64,000 bases of DNA from Streptomyces akebiae (GTDB lineage: Bacteria > Actinomycetota > Actinomycetes > Streptomycetales > Streptomycetaceae): positions 9,858,001-9,922,000 of the forward strand of contig NZ_CP080647.1 of NCBI RefSeq assembly GCF_019599145.1, read 5' to 3'. The notes under the pieces were generated by a model that was not told the DNA's origin, searched no databases, and saw only the letters and a list, made by a program, of their open reading frames with translations. How positions within the stretch are numbered: the stretch's first letter is position 1; every line of letters starts with the position of its first letter. Below, piece after piece: positions 35,107-43,551 of this stretch. The translations under genes were made by a program, and so were the position numbers.

Positions 35107-36966
35107 TCACAGCGGGTGGCGTGGGTGGGGGCGTACGGTCGCGCGGGCGGAGGTCCGGGCGCCGGCCGGGTGGAGCATCTGTCCGGCGGCAAGTTCGCGG
35201 TAGACGGGGCTGCTGGTGAGTAGTTCCTCGTGACGTCCTTGGGCGGCGGTGCGTCCGTTGTCCAGTACAACGATCTGGTCGGCGTGCTGGACCGTGGAGA
35301 GCCGGTGTGCGATGACCAGGAGGGCGCATTCCCGGGCGACGTCCTTCATCACTGCGGTGAGCGCGGTCTCATTGATGGTGTCGAGGTGTGACGTGGGCTC
35401 GTCGAGCAGGAGGATCGAGGGGCGGGCGAGCAGGGCGCGGGCCAGGGCCACGCGCTGGCGCTCTCCTGCCGACAGGGTGCCGCCGCGCTCGCCGAGCATT
35501 CCCGACAAGCCGCCCGGCAGCCGCCGCACGACCCCTTCCAGCCGGGCGAGCTCGACGACGCGCCGCACCTCGGCCTCGGCGGCGTCGGGTGTGGCGTAGG
35601 TGATGTTGTCCCAGAGGGTGCCGTGGACGACGTGGGCGCTCTGGTCGACGACGGCGATGCGTCCGCGGCATGCGGTGCGGCTCAGTGCGGTGGCGGGCCG
35701 CCCGTCGAACAGCAGGGTCCCGGAGTCCGGTTCGTAGAATCTGGCCACGAGGGCGAAGATCGTGCTCTTTCCCGCACCCGACAGGCCGACCAGCGCCGTC
35801 TGCTGCCGGTAGGGGACAGTGAACGAGACGCCGCGCAGCACCGGCCGGTCCGGGTCGTAGCCGAAGCTGAGATTCCGCAGGGCGAGAGCGGGCTCCTGGG
35901 ACGAGACGGTCCGCCCGACCGCCTCGCGCGTGCGTGCCCGGACGGCCGGCTCCTCCTGGGAGGGCTCCGCCGGCAGGGACAGCGCCTGCTCGATGCGCTG
36001 GTAGGCCCCCATTCCACGCTGGATCAGGCCGACCGCCCGGAAGACCGAGGACAGCGGAAGGACCAGGTAGGAGGCGTACAGCAGAAAGGCGACCAGGTCG
36101 CCGAGGGAGTTGGCGTGGCCGTTGACCCGCAGGCCGCCGATGACCAGGACGATCAGAAAGGAGCCCTGTACCGCGAGTTCGACCGCGGGGCTCATCACCG
36201 AGGCGAGTTTCGCGGTCCGCACGCCGGCGCTGTACGCCGCCTCGACGCGTTCTCCGATGCGGGCCGCCTCACGGTCCTCCGCTCGGTGAACCCGGACCAT
36301 CGGCAGGGCGCCGAGGGCGCGTTCCAGGTCGGCGGCGATCGCGCCGACGGAGGTCTGCATGCGTTCGGAGGCAGCGCGGATGCCCTTGAGGAGCGAGGCG
36401 ACGATCACGGCGGCGGCAGCCACGGTCGCCGCGACCAGGAGCAGCAGCAGCGGGTCGATCCACACCATGAGGACGATCGCTCCCGCGGCGACGAGGGCAC
36501 CCGTCACCAGATCGACCAGTGCCTGGGAGACGACTTCTCTGAGCAGGGTGGTGTCGGAGGTGACCCGGGAGATCAGGTCGCCGCCGCGGTGCCGGTCGTA
36601 CTCCTTCATCTCCAGCCGGAGAAGCCGTGCCACCAGACTGTGTCGAAGTCCTCGTACGACGCCCTCGCCCATGCGCTCCAGGACGAAACGGCCCACCGCG
36701 CCGGTTGCCGCTTCGGTGACGAACAGGACGGCCAGGAGCAGCAGCAAGGGCCACAACACCTGTCCCCGTCCGCTCGCGTCCACGACCTGTCTGGCGACGA
36801 GCGGCTGAGCGAGCCCCAGAGCGGAGCCGACCAGTGTGAGCACGGTGGCGACGAGGACCGAAGCCCGGTGCCTGGCGGTCAGCCGGTACATGGTGGCGAC
36901 CGCGGCCCGGGTGGAGCGGTCCCCCTCCACCGCCGGCTGCGCCTGATCCACGAGGGTGTCGGTCAT
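35107..36966 (-). CDS. Lasso peptide ABC exporter (D protein)
   Basis: This 619-residue half-transporter starts at ATG 36966, sharing ATGA with the stop of the leader peptidase gene. The N-terminal ABC exporter membrane domain (about residues 30-310) has six hydrophobic segments. The nucleotide-binding domain (about 355-590) has Walker A GLSGAGKSTIFALV, signature LSAGERQRVALARALL, Walker B ILLLDEPTSHLD and switch His in VIAHRLSTVQHAD. It is the last gene of the lasso operon and exports the mature peptide, also giving immunity. The same frame remains open upstream through the truncated cyclase, but the internal ATG and operon context mark the true start. Confidence 0.88.
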   Translation of the reverse strand: MTDTLVDQAQPAVEGDRSTRAAVATMYRLTARHRASVLVATVLTLVGSALGLAQPLVARQVVDASGRGQVLWPLLLLLAVLFVTEAATGAVGRFVLERMGEGVVRGLRHSLVARLLRLEMKEYDRHRGGDLISRVTSDTTLLREVVSQALVDLVTGALVAAGAIVLMVWIDPLLLLLVAATVAAAAVIVASLLKGIRAASERMQTSVGAIAADLERALGALPMVRVHRAEDREAARIGERVEAAYSAGVRTAKLASVMSPAVELAVQGSFLIVLVIGGLRVNGHANSLGDLVAFLLYASYLVLPLSSVFRAVGLIQRGMGAYQRIEQALSLPAEPSQEEPAVRARTREAVGRTVSSQEPALALRNLSFGYDPDRPVLRGVSFTVPYRQQTALVGLSGAGKSTIFALVARFYEPDSGTLLFDGRPATALSRTACRGRIAVVDQSAHVVHGTLWDNITYATPDAAEAEVRRVVELARLEGVVRRLPGGLSGMLGERGGTLSAGERQRVALARALLARPSILLLDEPTSHLDTINETALTAVMKDVARECALLVIAHRLSTVQHADQIVVLDNGRTAAQGRHEELLTSSPVYRELAAGQMLHPAGARTSARATVRPHPRHPL

Positions 36967-37397
36967 CGGCCCGATCGGCTCCCGGGAGCGACCGTGATGA
37001 GCCGGGTGAAGTAGTCGTCGGGCACACCCTCGTCCACAAGGTGGCCGTCTGCCTCGATCCAGGCGTGCGCCGTGAAGGGAGGCACCACGCGCACCCCGGT
37101 GCACCAGGTCGGCCAGCTCCCTCCCAGACGGCACAGCAGCGCGGCTCCCAGAGACCGGGGCAGGCAGCCTTTCGGCCCGGCGCAGCGCAGGCTCACCGCG
37201 CACATGGCGTCCCGTGCGTTCTTCGCCTGTGTGGCGGTGGCCGGTGCGGCTCCGCGACAGGCGAGGTGGAGCACGGCGCGAATCCGGCGGGGCGGCAGGA
37301 GCGAGAGCACGAGGGCGAGGGGCATGACGAGACGGGCGGCCAGGCGCCGGGTGAAGGGCACACCGGTGGGCCGTTCCAGGGCGCAGGGCGGCTCCAT
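36963..37397 (-). CDS. Lasso peptide leader peptidase (B2, transglutaminase-like)
   Basis: The 144-residue protein has the B2 architecture: hydrophobic N-terminal third (RRLAARLVMPLALVLSLLPP), then ARDAMCAVSLRCAGPKGCLPRSLGAALLCRLGGSWPTWCTGVR with candidate nucleophile Cys78, and FTAHAWIEADG with His111 and Asp117. It removes the leader peptide from the precursor, normally together with the RRE protein B1. The first 8-10 residues (MEPPCALER) may come from the deletion junction: ATG 37397 lies inside the end of the cyclase frame, so the original start may be lost. The catalytic core is intact. Confidence 0.82.
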   Translation of the reverse strand: MEPPCALERPTGVPFTRRLAARLVMPLALVLSLLPPRRIRAVLHLACRGAAPATATQAKNARDAMCAVSLRCAGPKGCLPRSLGAALLCRLGGSWPTWCTGVRVVPPFTAHAWIEADGHLVDEGVPDDYFTRLITVAPGSRSGR

Positions 37398-39111
37398 CGA
37401 CCAGGCCGAGCTGTTCCAGCCGGGAGTCCTCCCACAGCGCCAGCAGATCGGCGCGGTGCTCGCGCAGTCCGTTGGACGCGTCCATGGAAGCGGCGGCCTT
37501 GTTGGTGCGCCTCAGACACACATCGGGCACGATCCCGCTCATGGCGGCGGTCAGAAGCGGTTTGTACTGCCAGGGCGTGACGCGCTCGCTCGGGCGCACG
37601 GCGAGGCATGCCTCGATGACACGGTCGTCGAGGAACGGCGAGGCCATCGGCAGGCCGGCCCGGGCGGCCATCCGGTCCCACTGGCGGATGATGCGGGTGC
37701 AGGAAAGGATCTGTTCGAGGTCGGTGTGCAGGCCGCGGTCCGGGTGCAGAGGTACGGCGGTCACGGCGGCCTCGCGCAACGCCCGTCGCGCCATCCGTTC
37801 GGCGTCGGGGGTGACCCAGTCGAAGAGGCGAGGGGGCATGCCCCAGCCGAGGCTGGTGCTGACGGTGGCGCGTAGCGGTTCTCGCAGGCGGCCGCCGGAG
37901 TCGGCCAACCACTTCCCGTACGGCCGAGCGTCGGCGAGTGCGCGTGCCGTGCCGCCAAGTGGCCACTGCCACAGGGCCCGGAAGCCGCGCAGCCGGCGCA
38001 GCGCGAACAGCGGGCGGGTGCGGAGCAGTCGGTGGTAGTACGCCTCGGAGCACCAGGCCACGTGGTCGCCGCCGATGCCGGTCAGGTGCAACCGACTACC
38101 CCGCTCGGCCAAGGGGGGCAGGTGGTGCAGGACCCTTGATCGGTCCATGACCCCGATGGTCGGTTCGTCCAGCAGGTCGTCGATGCCGAGCAGGTCGGTG
38201 TAGACCAGCGGTGAAGCGTCGGCGTCCCAGACCACATGGTCGATGTCCGGCATCGACCGGGCGGCCTGTTCGGCCCAGTGCAGATCGGTGTCGGCGGGGT
38301 CGCGCCCCGGCCAGGTGCTGGCCACCACCCGGGCCGGCGACCGGTCCGCCAGGAAACAGATGGAGGTGGAATCCAGGCCGCCGGACAGGTCGCAGCTGAC
38401 CACGCCACCCTGCCGGGTACGGGCGTCGACCGCCGCGGCCAGGGCCTCGCGGACGAGAGGGGCGCCGTCGGCGAGCGTCCGTACCGGTTCCGGCGGTGTC
38501 CACCAGCGCGAGTGGCGTACGGTCCGGCCGTCCGGCGAGACGATCAGCGCGTCCTGCGGGGACACGGCGGTGACGCCGCGCCACATGGGCGCCTGGGCGA
38601 GGGGATGGGGGACCGGCCACAGCAGCCGGACGGCCAGTTGCTCCTCGTCCGGGTCGGTGCCGAGCGCGTCGGCGAGTACGTCGGCGCGGCTGGCAGCCAC
38701 CTGTGTCCCGTCGACGAGGGCACAGAAAACCAGCCGGAGCCCGGAGGCGGTGCCCTGCACCCTGAGCCGCCCGTCGAGCGCGGCGACGAGATGGAAACTA
38801 CCGGGGAGAGAACGGGCCAGTGCGTCGAGTTCGGCGAGATCACGTAACCGCCCGGCCCGGCGCTCGAGCTCTGCGGCGTCGATCGGACAGCAGCCGATGA
38901 CGGCGAGGGCCGTGCGGCCGGCGCGCGCGGTGACGATCTCCTGGTCGTGCCACTGCCCCACCAGCCAGGGCCGGCCCGAAGCGTGCTGCAGGATTCGCGT
39001 TCCGGGGCGGGCGAAGGAGCGGGCCACGGCGGCCGCGTCCTCCCGGTCGGTGAAGACCGTGAAGTGCGCGTCGCCGGGGCCCGTCCCCGCACTCTCGTGC
39101 AGTTCAGTCAT
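37381..39111 (-). pseudogene. Lasso cyclase (asparagine-synthetase-like C protein), C-terminus missing
   Basis: About 577 cyclase residues are read from ATG 39111: an N-terminal glutaminase-like fold, then the ATP-pyrophosphatase domain with SCDLSGGLDSTSICFLA, TGIGGDHVAW, MASPFLDDRVIEACLAVRP and TPWQYKPLLTAAMSG. The enzyme adenylates the ring Asp/Glu side chain and closes the macrolactam. The family normally continues another 25-40 residues after LEQLGLVD. Here homology stops at about 37385 and the frame runs without a stop into the exporter frame, which could give a long chimera. The RRE gene usually found between cyclase and B2 is also absent. Whether the truncated protein works is unknown. 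Confidence 0.75.
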
Positions 39112-39137
39112 GACGTCGGTTCAGGAACCGTCGCTCG

Positions 39138-39248
39138 TCAGTTCTTGCTCAGGATGAGACGGTCGTTGCCGGAGCTCTGCAAGAGCCCGGTCTTCTTCCG
39201 GAACGTCCCGAGGCGGAGCAGCGTCGGCGCTTCGTAGGCCTTCTTCAT
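39138..39248 (-). CDS. Citrulassin-family lasso peptide precursor
   Basis: The 36-residue peptide starts at ATG 39248 with GGAG upstream. The leader, MKKAYEAPTLLRLGTFRKKT plus Gly, has the RRE-recognition motif YxxPxLxxxGxF and Thr at the penultimate position. The core LLQSSGNDRLILSKN aligns without gaps to citrulassin A (LLGLAGNDRLVLSKN): Leu1 and Asp8 would form the eight-residue ring, and Arg9 is the residue deiminated to citrulline by a distant peptidylarginine deiminase. Differences are at positions 3, 4, 5 and 11. The gene heads the cluster, 26 bp before the cyclase. No deiminase gene is in the window. Confidence 0.93.
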   Translation of the reverse strand: MKKAYEAPTLLRLGTFRKKTGLLQSSGNDRLILSKN

Positions 39249-39693
39249 GACTTCTCCTCACATGCGGTGGCACGACCGCCCCTGGTCGGCTGGGAACCGG
39301 AGGCCGGTTCACTGCCGACCTGCTATGTGCACAGGTGAATGCCGCAGCAAGACCGCGAGAGAAAATGGGATCGTATGCCAAGTTCTCGGGTGGCCAGAGA
39401 TCCGCACTGCGGCTCACGCGGTTCTCGAAAATGAAACGTGAGGCGATCATGATGCGCGAAAGGAAGGAATAACGTTTCTACCTGCGCGTCGAGAAGCGCA
39501 CTGTGGGTGTGACGAAGGGGGTGGCCGACGGGGAGCCGGACGGAGCCGCCGGGGCGCACTTCGCCCTTGCCGCAGTGCATGCCCGCTTCGCGTGCCTGAA
39601 TGACTGGGTGGCACCCACGATCTCCATTGCCTCGCAGACGGTCCGAGGCCAGGGACAGGCATGAGCGTCACGAGGGGCGGGCACCTCGCCGTC
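39249..39693. promoter_or_regulatory. Upstream region of the lasso cluster; possible coding remnant
   Basis: This 445-bp region must hold the lasso promoter; 39300-39480 is less GC-rich. On the plus strand 39473-39664 reads as protein-like (for example FALAAVHARFACLNDW), ends at TGA and lacks a start, so it may be the 3' end of a lost gene. I cannot identify it. Confidence 0.35.
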
Positions 39694-40200
39694 CTAGTGT
39701 CGGAGCAGCCCTCGTACGTACGCCGCCTGGCCGACGTGCTGGAGATCGTCGGCCAGGACACTGACCAGGCGTACGCCGAGGGTGACGGCCGGGGTCCACC
39801 GCTCGTCCACGACGCGGTCCAGGTCGTCGGGGCCGAGCCCGCGCACATACTCCAGTGTCCGCGTGTGCACGGCGTCGAAGTAACCCGTCAGCAGGTCACC
39901 CGAGTCGACCCGCACCGCGGCGACCTGCGCCGCACCGTGCCCGTAGCCCGTGTCCCGGGACGGCAGCGCGAGTCCGAAGCGCTGCTCCCAGCCCTGGCAC
40001 AGCCAGACCTGGTCGAGTCCGGCGGCGTCGGCCACATGGTCGTCCTGGATGCGGGTGAGGTGCCAGACCAGCCAGGCGACGGAGTTGGCGTCGGGCGCGG
40101 GGCGGGAGTGGAGCTCCGCCGGGGACAGCCCGTCCACGGCGGCGTGCACCTCCTCCTTGATCCGGCCGTACGCGTCGATGAGAACGTCCTTCACATCCAT
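39694..40200 (-). CDS. DinB/DUF664-family protein
   Basis: The 168-residue four-helix-bundle protein starts at ATG 40200 with GGTGGA upstream. It has VDGLSPAELHSRP, NSVAWLVWHLTRIQDDHVAD and LADDLQHVGQAAYVRGLL; the two His-containing segments are the metal-site residues of DinB-like proteins. In actinobacteria this superfamily includes thiol-dependent (mycothiol or bacillithiol) transferases. The exact reaction is unknown. The gene is monocistronic. Confidence 0.8.
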   Translation of the reverse strand: MDVKDVLIDAYGRIKEEVHAAVDGLSPAELHSRPAPDANSVAWLVWHLTRIQDDHVADAAGLDQVWLCQGWEQRFGLALPSRDTGYGHGAAQVAAVRVDSGDLLTGYFDAVHTRTLEYVRGLGPDDLDRVVDERWTPAVTLGVRLVSVLADDLQHVGQAAYVRGLLRH

Positions 40201-40272
40201 ACGTCCACCATCGAGCATCGGGGCCGTGCCCGCACCGTCCCCGCCCCGCGGCGCCGGCCCCGTGAGCCACCC

Positions 40273-40893
40273 CTAGTGGAGCTTGTTGACGGCCGTGGTC
40301 GTCGTCTTCTTGAAGGCCTTGACCGGCGCGTCCTTGAAGCCGCCCATCTGCCCCCAGTCCACGACGGTGACGGTCCGGCCGTCCCGGCCCACCGACAGGA
40401 GCCGAATGTCCATGGCCCCCCAGGACGTGACCGTGGCCACGCCGTGGACGCGGGCGCCCTCCTCGACGGGCAGTGCCCCGAGGTCCCGGTACTCGGCTTC
40501 GATGTCCGGGTCGGAGGAGTCGCTCACACAGTCCCGGAAGTCCTTGTTCAGCCGCGTGGCGAGCGCCTTGGCCTTGCTGTCGCTGCCGGTGACGACGACC
40601 AGCTGCCTGGCACTGGTCTCCAGGTCCGTACGGAACGAGCGGTGGTTGATGTCGTACGCGAGGAGTGCGTCGCCCAGGCAGTACTGGAGCTCTTCGGGGA
40701 CGCCGTCCTCGATCCCGCCCGCCGTCCAGGAGGACGAGGGGTGCGGCGGGAGCTCGGAGGCCGACAGGTACTTCGGCGCGCCGCTCGCCTTCGCGGCGGC
40801 GGCCGGGACGGCGCCGGCGGCGAGTGCGGAGCCTGCGGTGAGGCCCGCCACGACCAGTGCGGTGAGCGTGCGGGCTCGAATGTGCTTGGGCAT
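40273..40893 (-). CDS. Secreted protein of unknown function
   Basis: The 206-residue product starts at ATG 40893. Its signal peptide (HIRARTLTALVVAGLTAGSALAAG) has likely cleavage after AAAAKA near residue 36. The mature part has ASELPPHPSSSWTAGGIEDG, two cysteines (LQYCLGDA, DFRDCVSD) suggesting one disulfide, and VVDWGQMGGFKDAPVKAFKKT at the end. The layout resembles small extracytoplasmic sensor-like domains in actinobacteria, without a named family. It is divergent from the XRE-type membrane regulator 246 bp away; a functional link is possible but unproven. Confidence 0.65.
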   Translation of the reverse strand: MPKHIRARTLTALVVAGLTAGSALAAGAVPAAAAKASGAPKYLSASELPPHPSSSWTAGGIEDGVPEELQYCLGDALLAYDINHRSFRTDLETSARQLVVVTGSDSKAKALATRLNKDFRDCVSDSSDPDIEAEYRDLGALPVEEGARVHGVATVTSWGAMDIRLLSVGRDGRTVTVVDWGQMGGFKDAPVKAFKKTTTTAVNKLH

Positions 40894-41138
40894 GAGTGTC
40901 CCCCGTGAACGAGTACTGAACGAGTACGTGGATGAGTGGAGTGCTGCCGCTCCGCCGCTGACGCCGGATGGTCCGTCCGGCCCTGGTCGGTGCGACACCG
41001 AGAGCATCGGCCGTCACCGGGCGTGAGGGCAACGGCCGACGCCCGATCCGTGGCCCTGGAACCATCCCAGTCCTTCTGACGTGCATCTCTATGGAGTGCC
41101 TGGGATGCCGTCCCGGGACGGGGAGGACGTGGAGAACA

Positions 41139-42530
41139 GTGTCGGCAGCACCGGACGACGTGCGGGAGTTCGCGGCGGCGCTCACGCGTCTCAAGGAACG
41201 CACGGACCGCAGTTACGGGCAGCTGGCCCGTCGCCTCGACATGAACACCTCGACCCTGCACCGCTATTGCGCGGGCGACACCGTCCCGCTCGACTTCGCG
41301 CCCGTCGAGCGCTTCGCCGCGCTCTGCGGAGCGACCGGCGCGGAGCGGCTCGAACTGCACCGGCTGTGGCTGCCGGCCGTGGCGGCACGGCAGCGGGCAC
41401 GTACGGGTGGGGGAGGGACGAGTGGCTCTCCGTCACCGGGGCCGACCGGGCAGACAGAGCCGACCGAGCGGACAGAGCGGACAGAGCCGACCGCGGTCGA
41501 GCCCGCCGAGCCGTCCGGCGGGGCTGCCGCTGAGCCGGTGGAGCCGGTCGAGCCGGTCGCTGGGCCGGCGTCGGCGCAGGCGCCCTCGACCCGCCGCCCC
41601 TGGCACCGTCGCCGACGCACCCTCGTCGGCGCGGCCGTCGCCGCCGTGCTCATCGCCACCGCGGGCAGCCTCGCCGCGCTGCCGTCAGGCGGTCCTCCGG
41701 CCGACGGCGGCGCCCAGGGCGGTGAGCCGAGACCGTCCCGTACGACCTCGGCGGCCCAGCGTCCGTCGACCGCCCCCACGAGCCCGTCCCCCGCACCGGG
41801 CGCCGGCGGCACGAAGAGCCCTTCGGGCACACCCTCGCCCTCGCCCACCGAGCCGGAAAGCAGTCCCACGAAGGACGACGACACCGCCGAGCGGCGGCCC
41901 CCGGCCACCGGGGCGCCCCTCACCTGGACGGCGAACTCCCAGCTCTGGGCCCTCGGCTGCGGTCACGACTACGTCGTCGCCAAGCCGCCGAAGGAGGTGC
42001 CCCCGCCGCCGGCGCCGCAGGACGCGGGTGTCTGGGCCGCGACGCAGCGGGGGGTGCACGGCCGGAACACGATCGTGGAGGTCACGGTGCAGGGGCGGAA
42101 GTCCACGGCCGTCGTCCTGACCGCGCTGCGGGTCCGTGTCGTCGGACGCGCGGCGCCCGCCGAGGGCAACGCCTACGCGATGGACCAGGGCTGCGGAGGA
42201 CGGGTCACCCCCCGGTACTTCGACGTGGACCTGGACAAGGACCGGCCGATCGCCCGCCCGGTCGACGGCGCCGACCTGGACGTACGGATACCGGCCGTGC
42301 GCCTGCCGTACCGGGTGTCGGCCGACGACCCGGAGGTGCTGATGATCTCCGCCGAGACCGAGACCTGTGACTGCAGCTGGTACCTGGAACTGGAGTGGTC
42401 CTCCGAGGGCCGTACCGGGACGGTCCGGATCGACGACGACGGCCGCCCGTTCCGCACGACCGGGATCAAGGGCCTGCCGCGCTACGAGTACGACACCATG
42501 AACCGCCGGTGGGCGCCCGTCACGGGCTGA
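41139..42530 (+). CDS. XRE-type HTH protein with a single transmembrane helix and extracytoplasmic domain
   Basis: The product has 463 residues from GTG 41139, preceded by GGAGAA. Residues about 8-70 form an XRE-like helix-turn-helix (RSYGQLARRLDMNTSTLHRYCAGDTVP). A Glu/Pro/Thr-rich linker follows, with repeats of TERTERTEPT and VEPVEPV. One TM helix lies near 165-190 (LVGAAVAAVLIATAGSLAAL), then a Ser/Pro/Thr-rich stalk and a beta-rich extracellular domain with three cysteines (ALGCGHDYVV, DQGCGGRV, TETCDCSWYLELEW). Such proteins may transmit an outside signal to DNA. The 3' end overlaps the convergent LysR gene by 11 bp. Confidence 0.78.
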   Translation: MSAAPDDVREFAAALTRLKERTDRSYGQLARRLDMNTSTLHRYCAGDTVPLDFAPVERFAALCGATGAERLELHRLWLPAVAARQRARTGGGGTSGSPSPGPTGQTEPTERTERTEPTAVEPAEPSGGAAAEPVEPVEPVAGPASAQAPSTRRPWHRRRRTLVGAAVAAVLIATAGSLAALPSGGPPADGGAQGGEPRPSRTTSAAQRPSTAPTSPSPAPGAGGTKSPSGTPSPSPTEPESSPTKDDDTAERRPPATGAPLTWTANSQLWALGCGHDYVVAKPPKEVPPPPAPQDAGVWAATQRGVHGRNTIVEVTVQGRKSTAVVLTALRVRVVGRAAPAEGNAYAMDQGCGGRVTPRYFDVDLDKDRPIARPVDGADLDVRIPAVRLPYRVSADDPEVLMISAETETCDCSWYLELEWSSEGRTGTVRIDDDGRPFRTTGIKGLPRYEYDTMNRRWAPVTG

Positions 42531-43425
42531 CCTCAGCACACTCCACCGGCGGGTCCAGGAGCTCCATCAGGGCGCGCGCCGCCGGGCTCATGGCCTGCGG
42601 GGGCGGGAGCAGGGCGACCGTCTCGTACACGGTCTCGCCGGTGTCCTTGACGGCGAGCGCGACGAGCGAGTCACGCTTGTGCCGGAAGTGGCGCGGGACG
42701 ACGGCGACACAGAGGTTCTCCTCGACGAGTTCCAGCAGGCTGTGCACGTCGTTGACCTCCAGGGCGACCGTCCGGCGGACGCCGGCGGCGGCGAACACCG
42801 CGTCGGTGGTCCGGCGCGGGCCCCAGTCCGGGTGGAAGTCGACGAAGACCTCGCCGCCCAGCTCCTCCGGGGTCACCGCGGCGCCGGTGGCGGCGAGGTG
42901 ATGGCTGGGATGGCACAGGACGGTCATCGGCTCGCTGGACAGCGGTACGACGCGCAGCTGGTCGGTGTCCTCCTGCTCCGCCCGCACGGCGAACGCCAGA
43001 TCGAGGCGGCCGCCCGCGACCTCCTCGGCCAGCGCGCCCGAGCCCGCCTGTCGCAGACAGATCTCCACATCCGGATGGCGGCGCCGGAACGAGGCCAGCA
43101 GCCCCGCCACGTGCAGCCCCGCCACACACTGCTCGGACCCCACCGCCAGCATGCCCCGCAGTACTCCCTGCACGGCAGCCACCGCCTCCCGCGCCGACCG
43201 CACCTGCGCGAGGATCCGCTCCGCCTCGGTCAGCAGCGCCCGCCCGGCGGGTGTGAGCATCACCCGGCGGGTCGTCCGCACGAACAGCGGTGTCTGCAGC
43301 TCGCGCTCCAGGGCCCGGACGGAGGCGGACAGGCCCGACTGGGAGACCAGCAGCCGTTCGGCGGCCCGGGTGAAGTGCTCCTCCTCGGCGACCGCGACGA
43401 AGTGCTGGAGATGACGGAGTTCCAT
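42520..43425 (-). CDS. LysR-family transcriptional regulator
   Basis: The 301-residue protein starts at ATG 43425. The N-terminal winged helix (LRHLQHFVAVAEEEHFTRAAERLLVSQSGLSASVRALERELQTPLFVRTTRRVMLTPAG) is followed by a substrate-binding-like domain from about residue 90 (MLAVGSEQCVAGLHVAGLLASFRRRHPD). It is divergent from an aldo/keto reductase gene 126 bp away, with a palindrome in between, so that gene is the likely target. Confidence 0.9.
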   Translation of the reverse strand: MELRHLQHFVAVAEEEHFTRAAERLLVSQSGLSASVRALERELQTPLFVRTTRRVMLTPAGRALLTEAERILAQVRSAREAVAAVQGVLRGMLAVGSEQCVAGLHVAGLLASFRRRHPDVEICLRQAGSGALAEEVAGGRLDLAFAVRAEQEDTDQLRVVPLSSEPMTVLCHPSHHLAATGAAVTPEELGGEVFVDFHPDWGPRRTTDAVFAAAGVRRTVALEVNDVHSLLELVEENLCVAVVPRHFRHKRDSLVALAVKDTGETVYETVALLPPPQAMSPAARALMELLDPPVECAEVSP

Positions 43426-43445
43426 GACTGAGAAGCGTAGGCGCT

Positions 43446-43461
43446 GAATCCCATCGGATTC
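43446..43461. promoter_or_regulatory. Candidate LysR operator
   Basis: GAATCCCATCGGATTC is a perfect 6-bp inverted repeat with a 4-bp spacer, lying 20 bp upstream of the LysR start and 90 bp before the divergent reductase start. This is a typical autoregulatory LysR site position. Confidence 0.55.
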
Positions 43462-43551
43462 TTCTGTTGGACCAATGCCCCCAGGTCGCGAAAGAGTGGA
43501 CACCGGTTCTCAGGGACCCCGTCCCCCCGTGCCAACCTCTCTGGAGTCGCG

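Noticed and set aside
35107..39111. A single 1334-residue minus-strand frame joining cyclase and exporter
   Set aside because: The middle part is an off-frame reading of the leader peptidase gene. The exporter has its own ATG overlapping the peptidase stop. The continuity is a by-product of the suspected deletion and high GC content.
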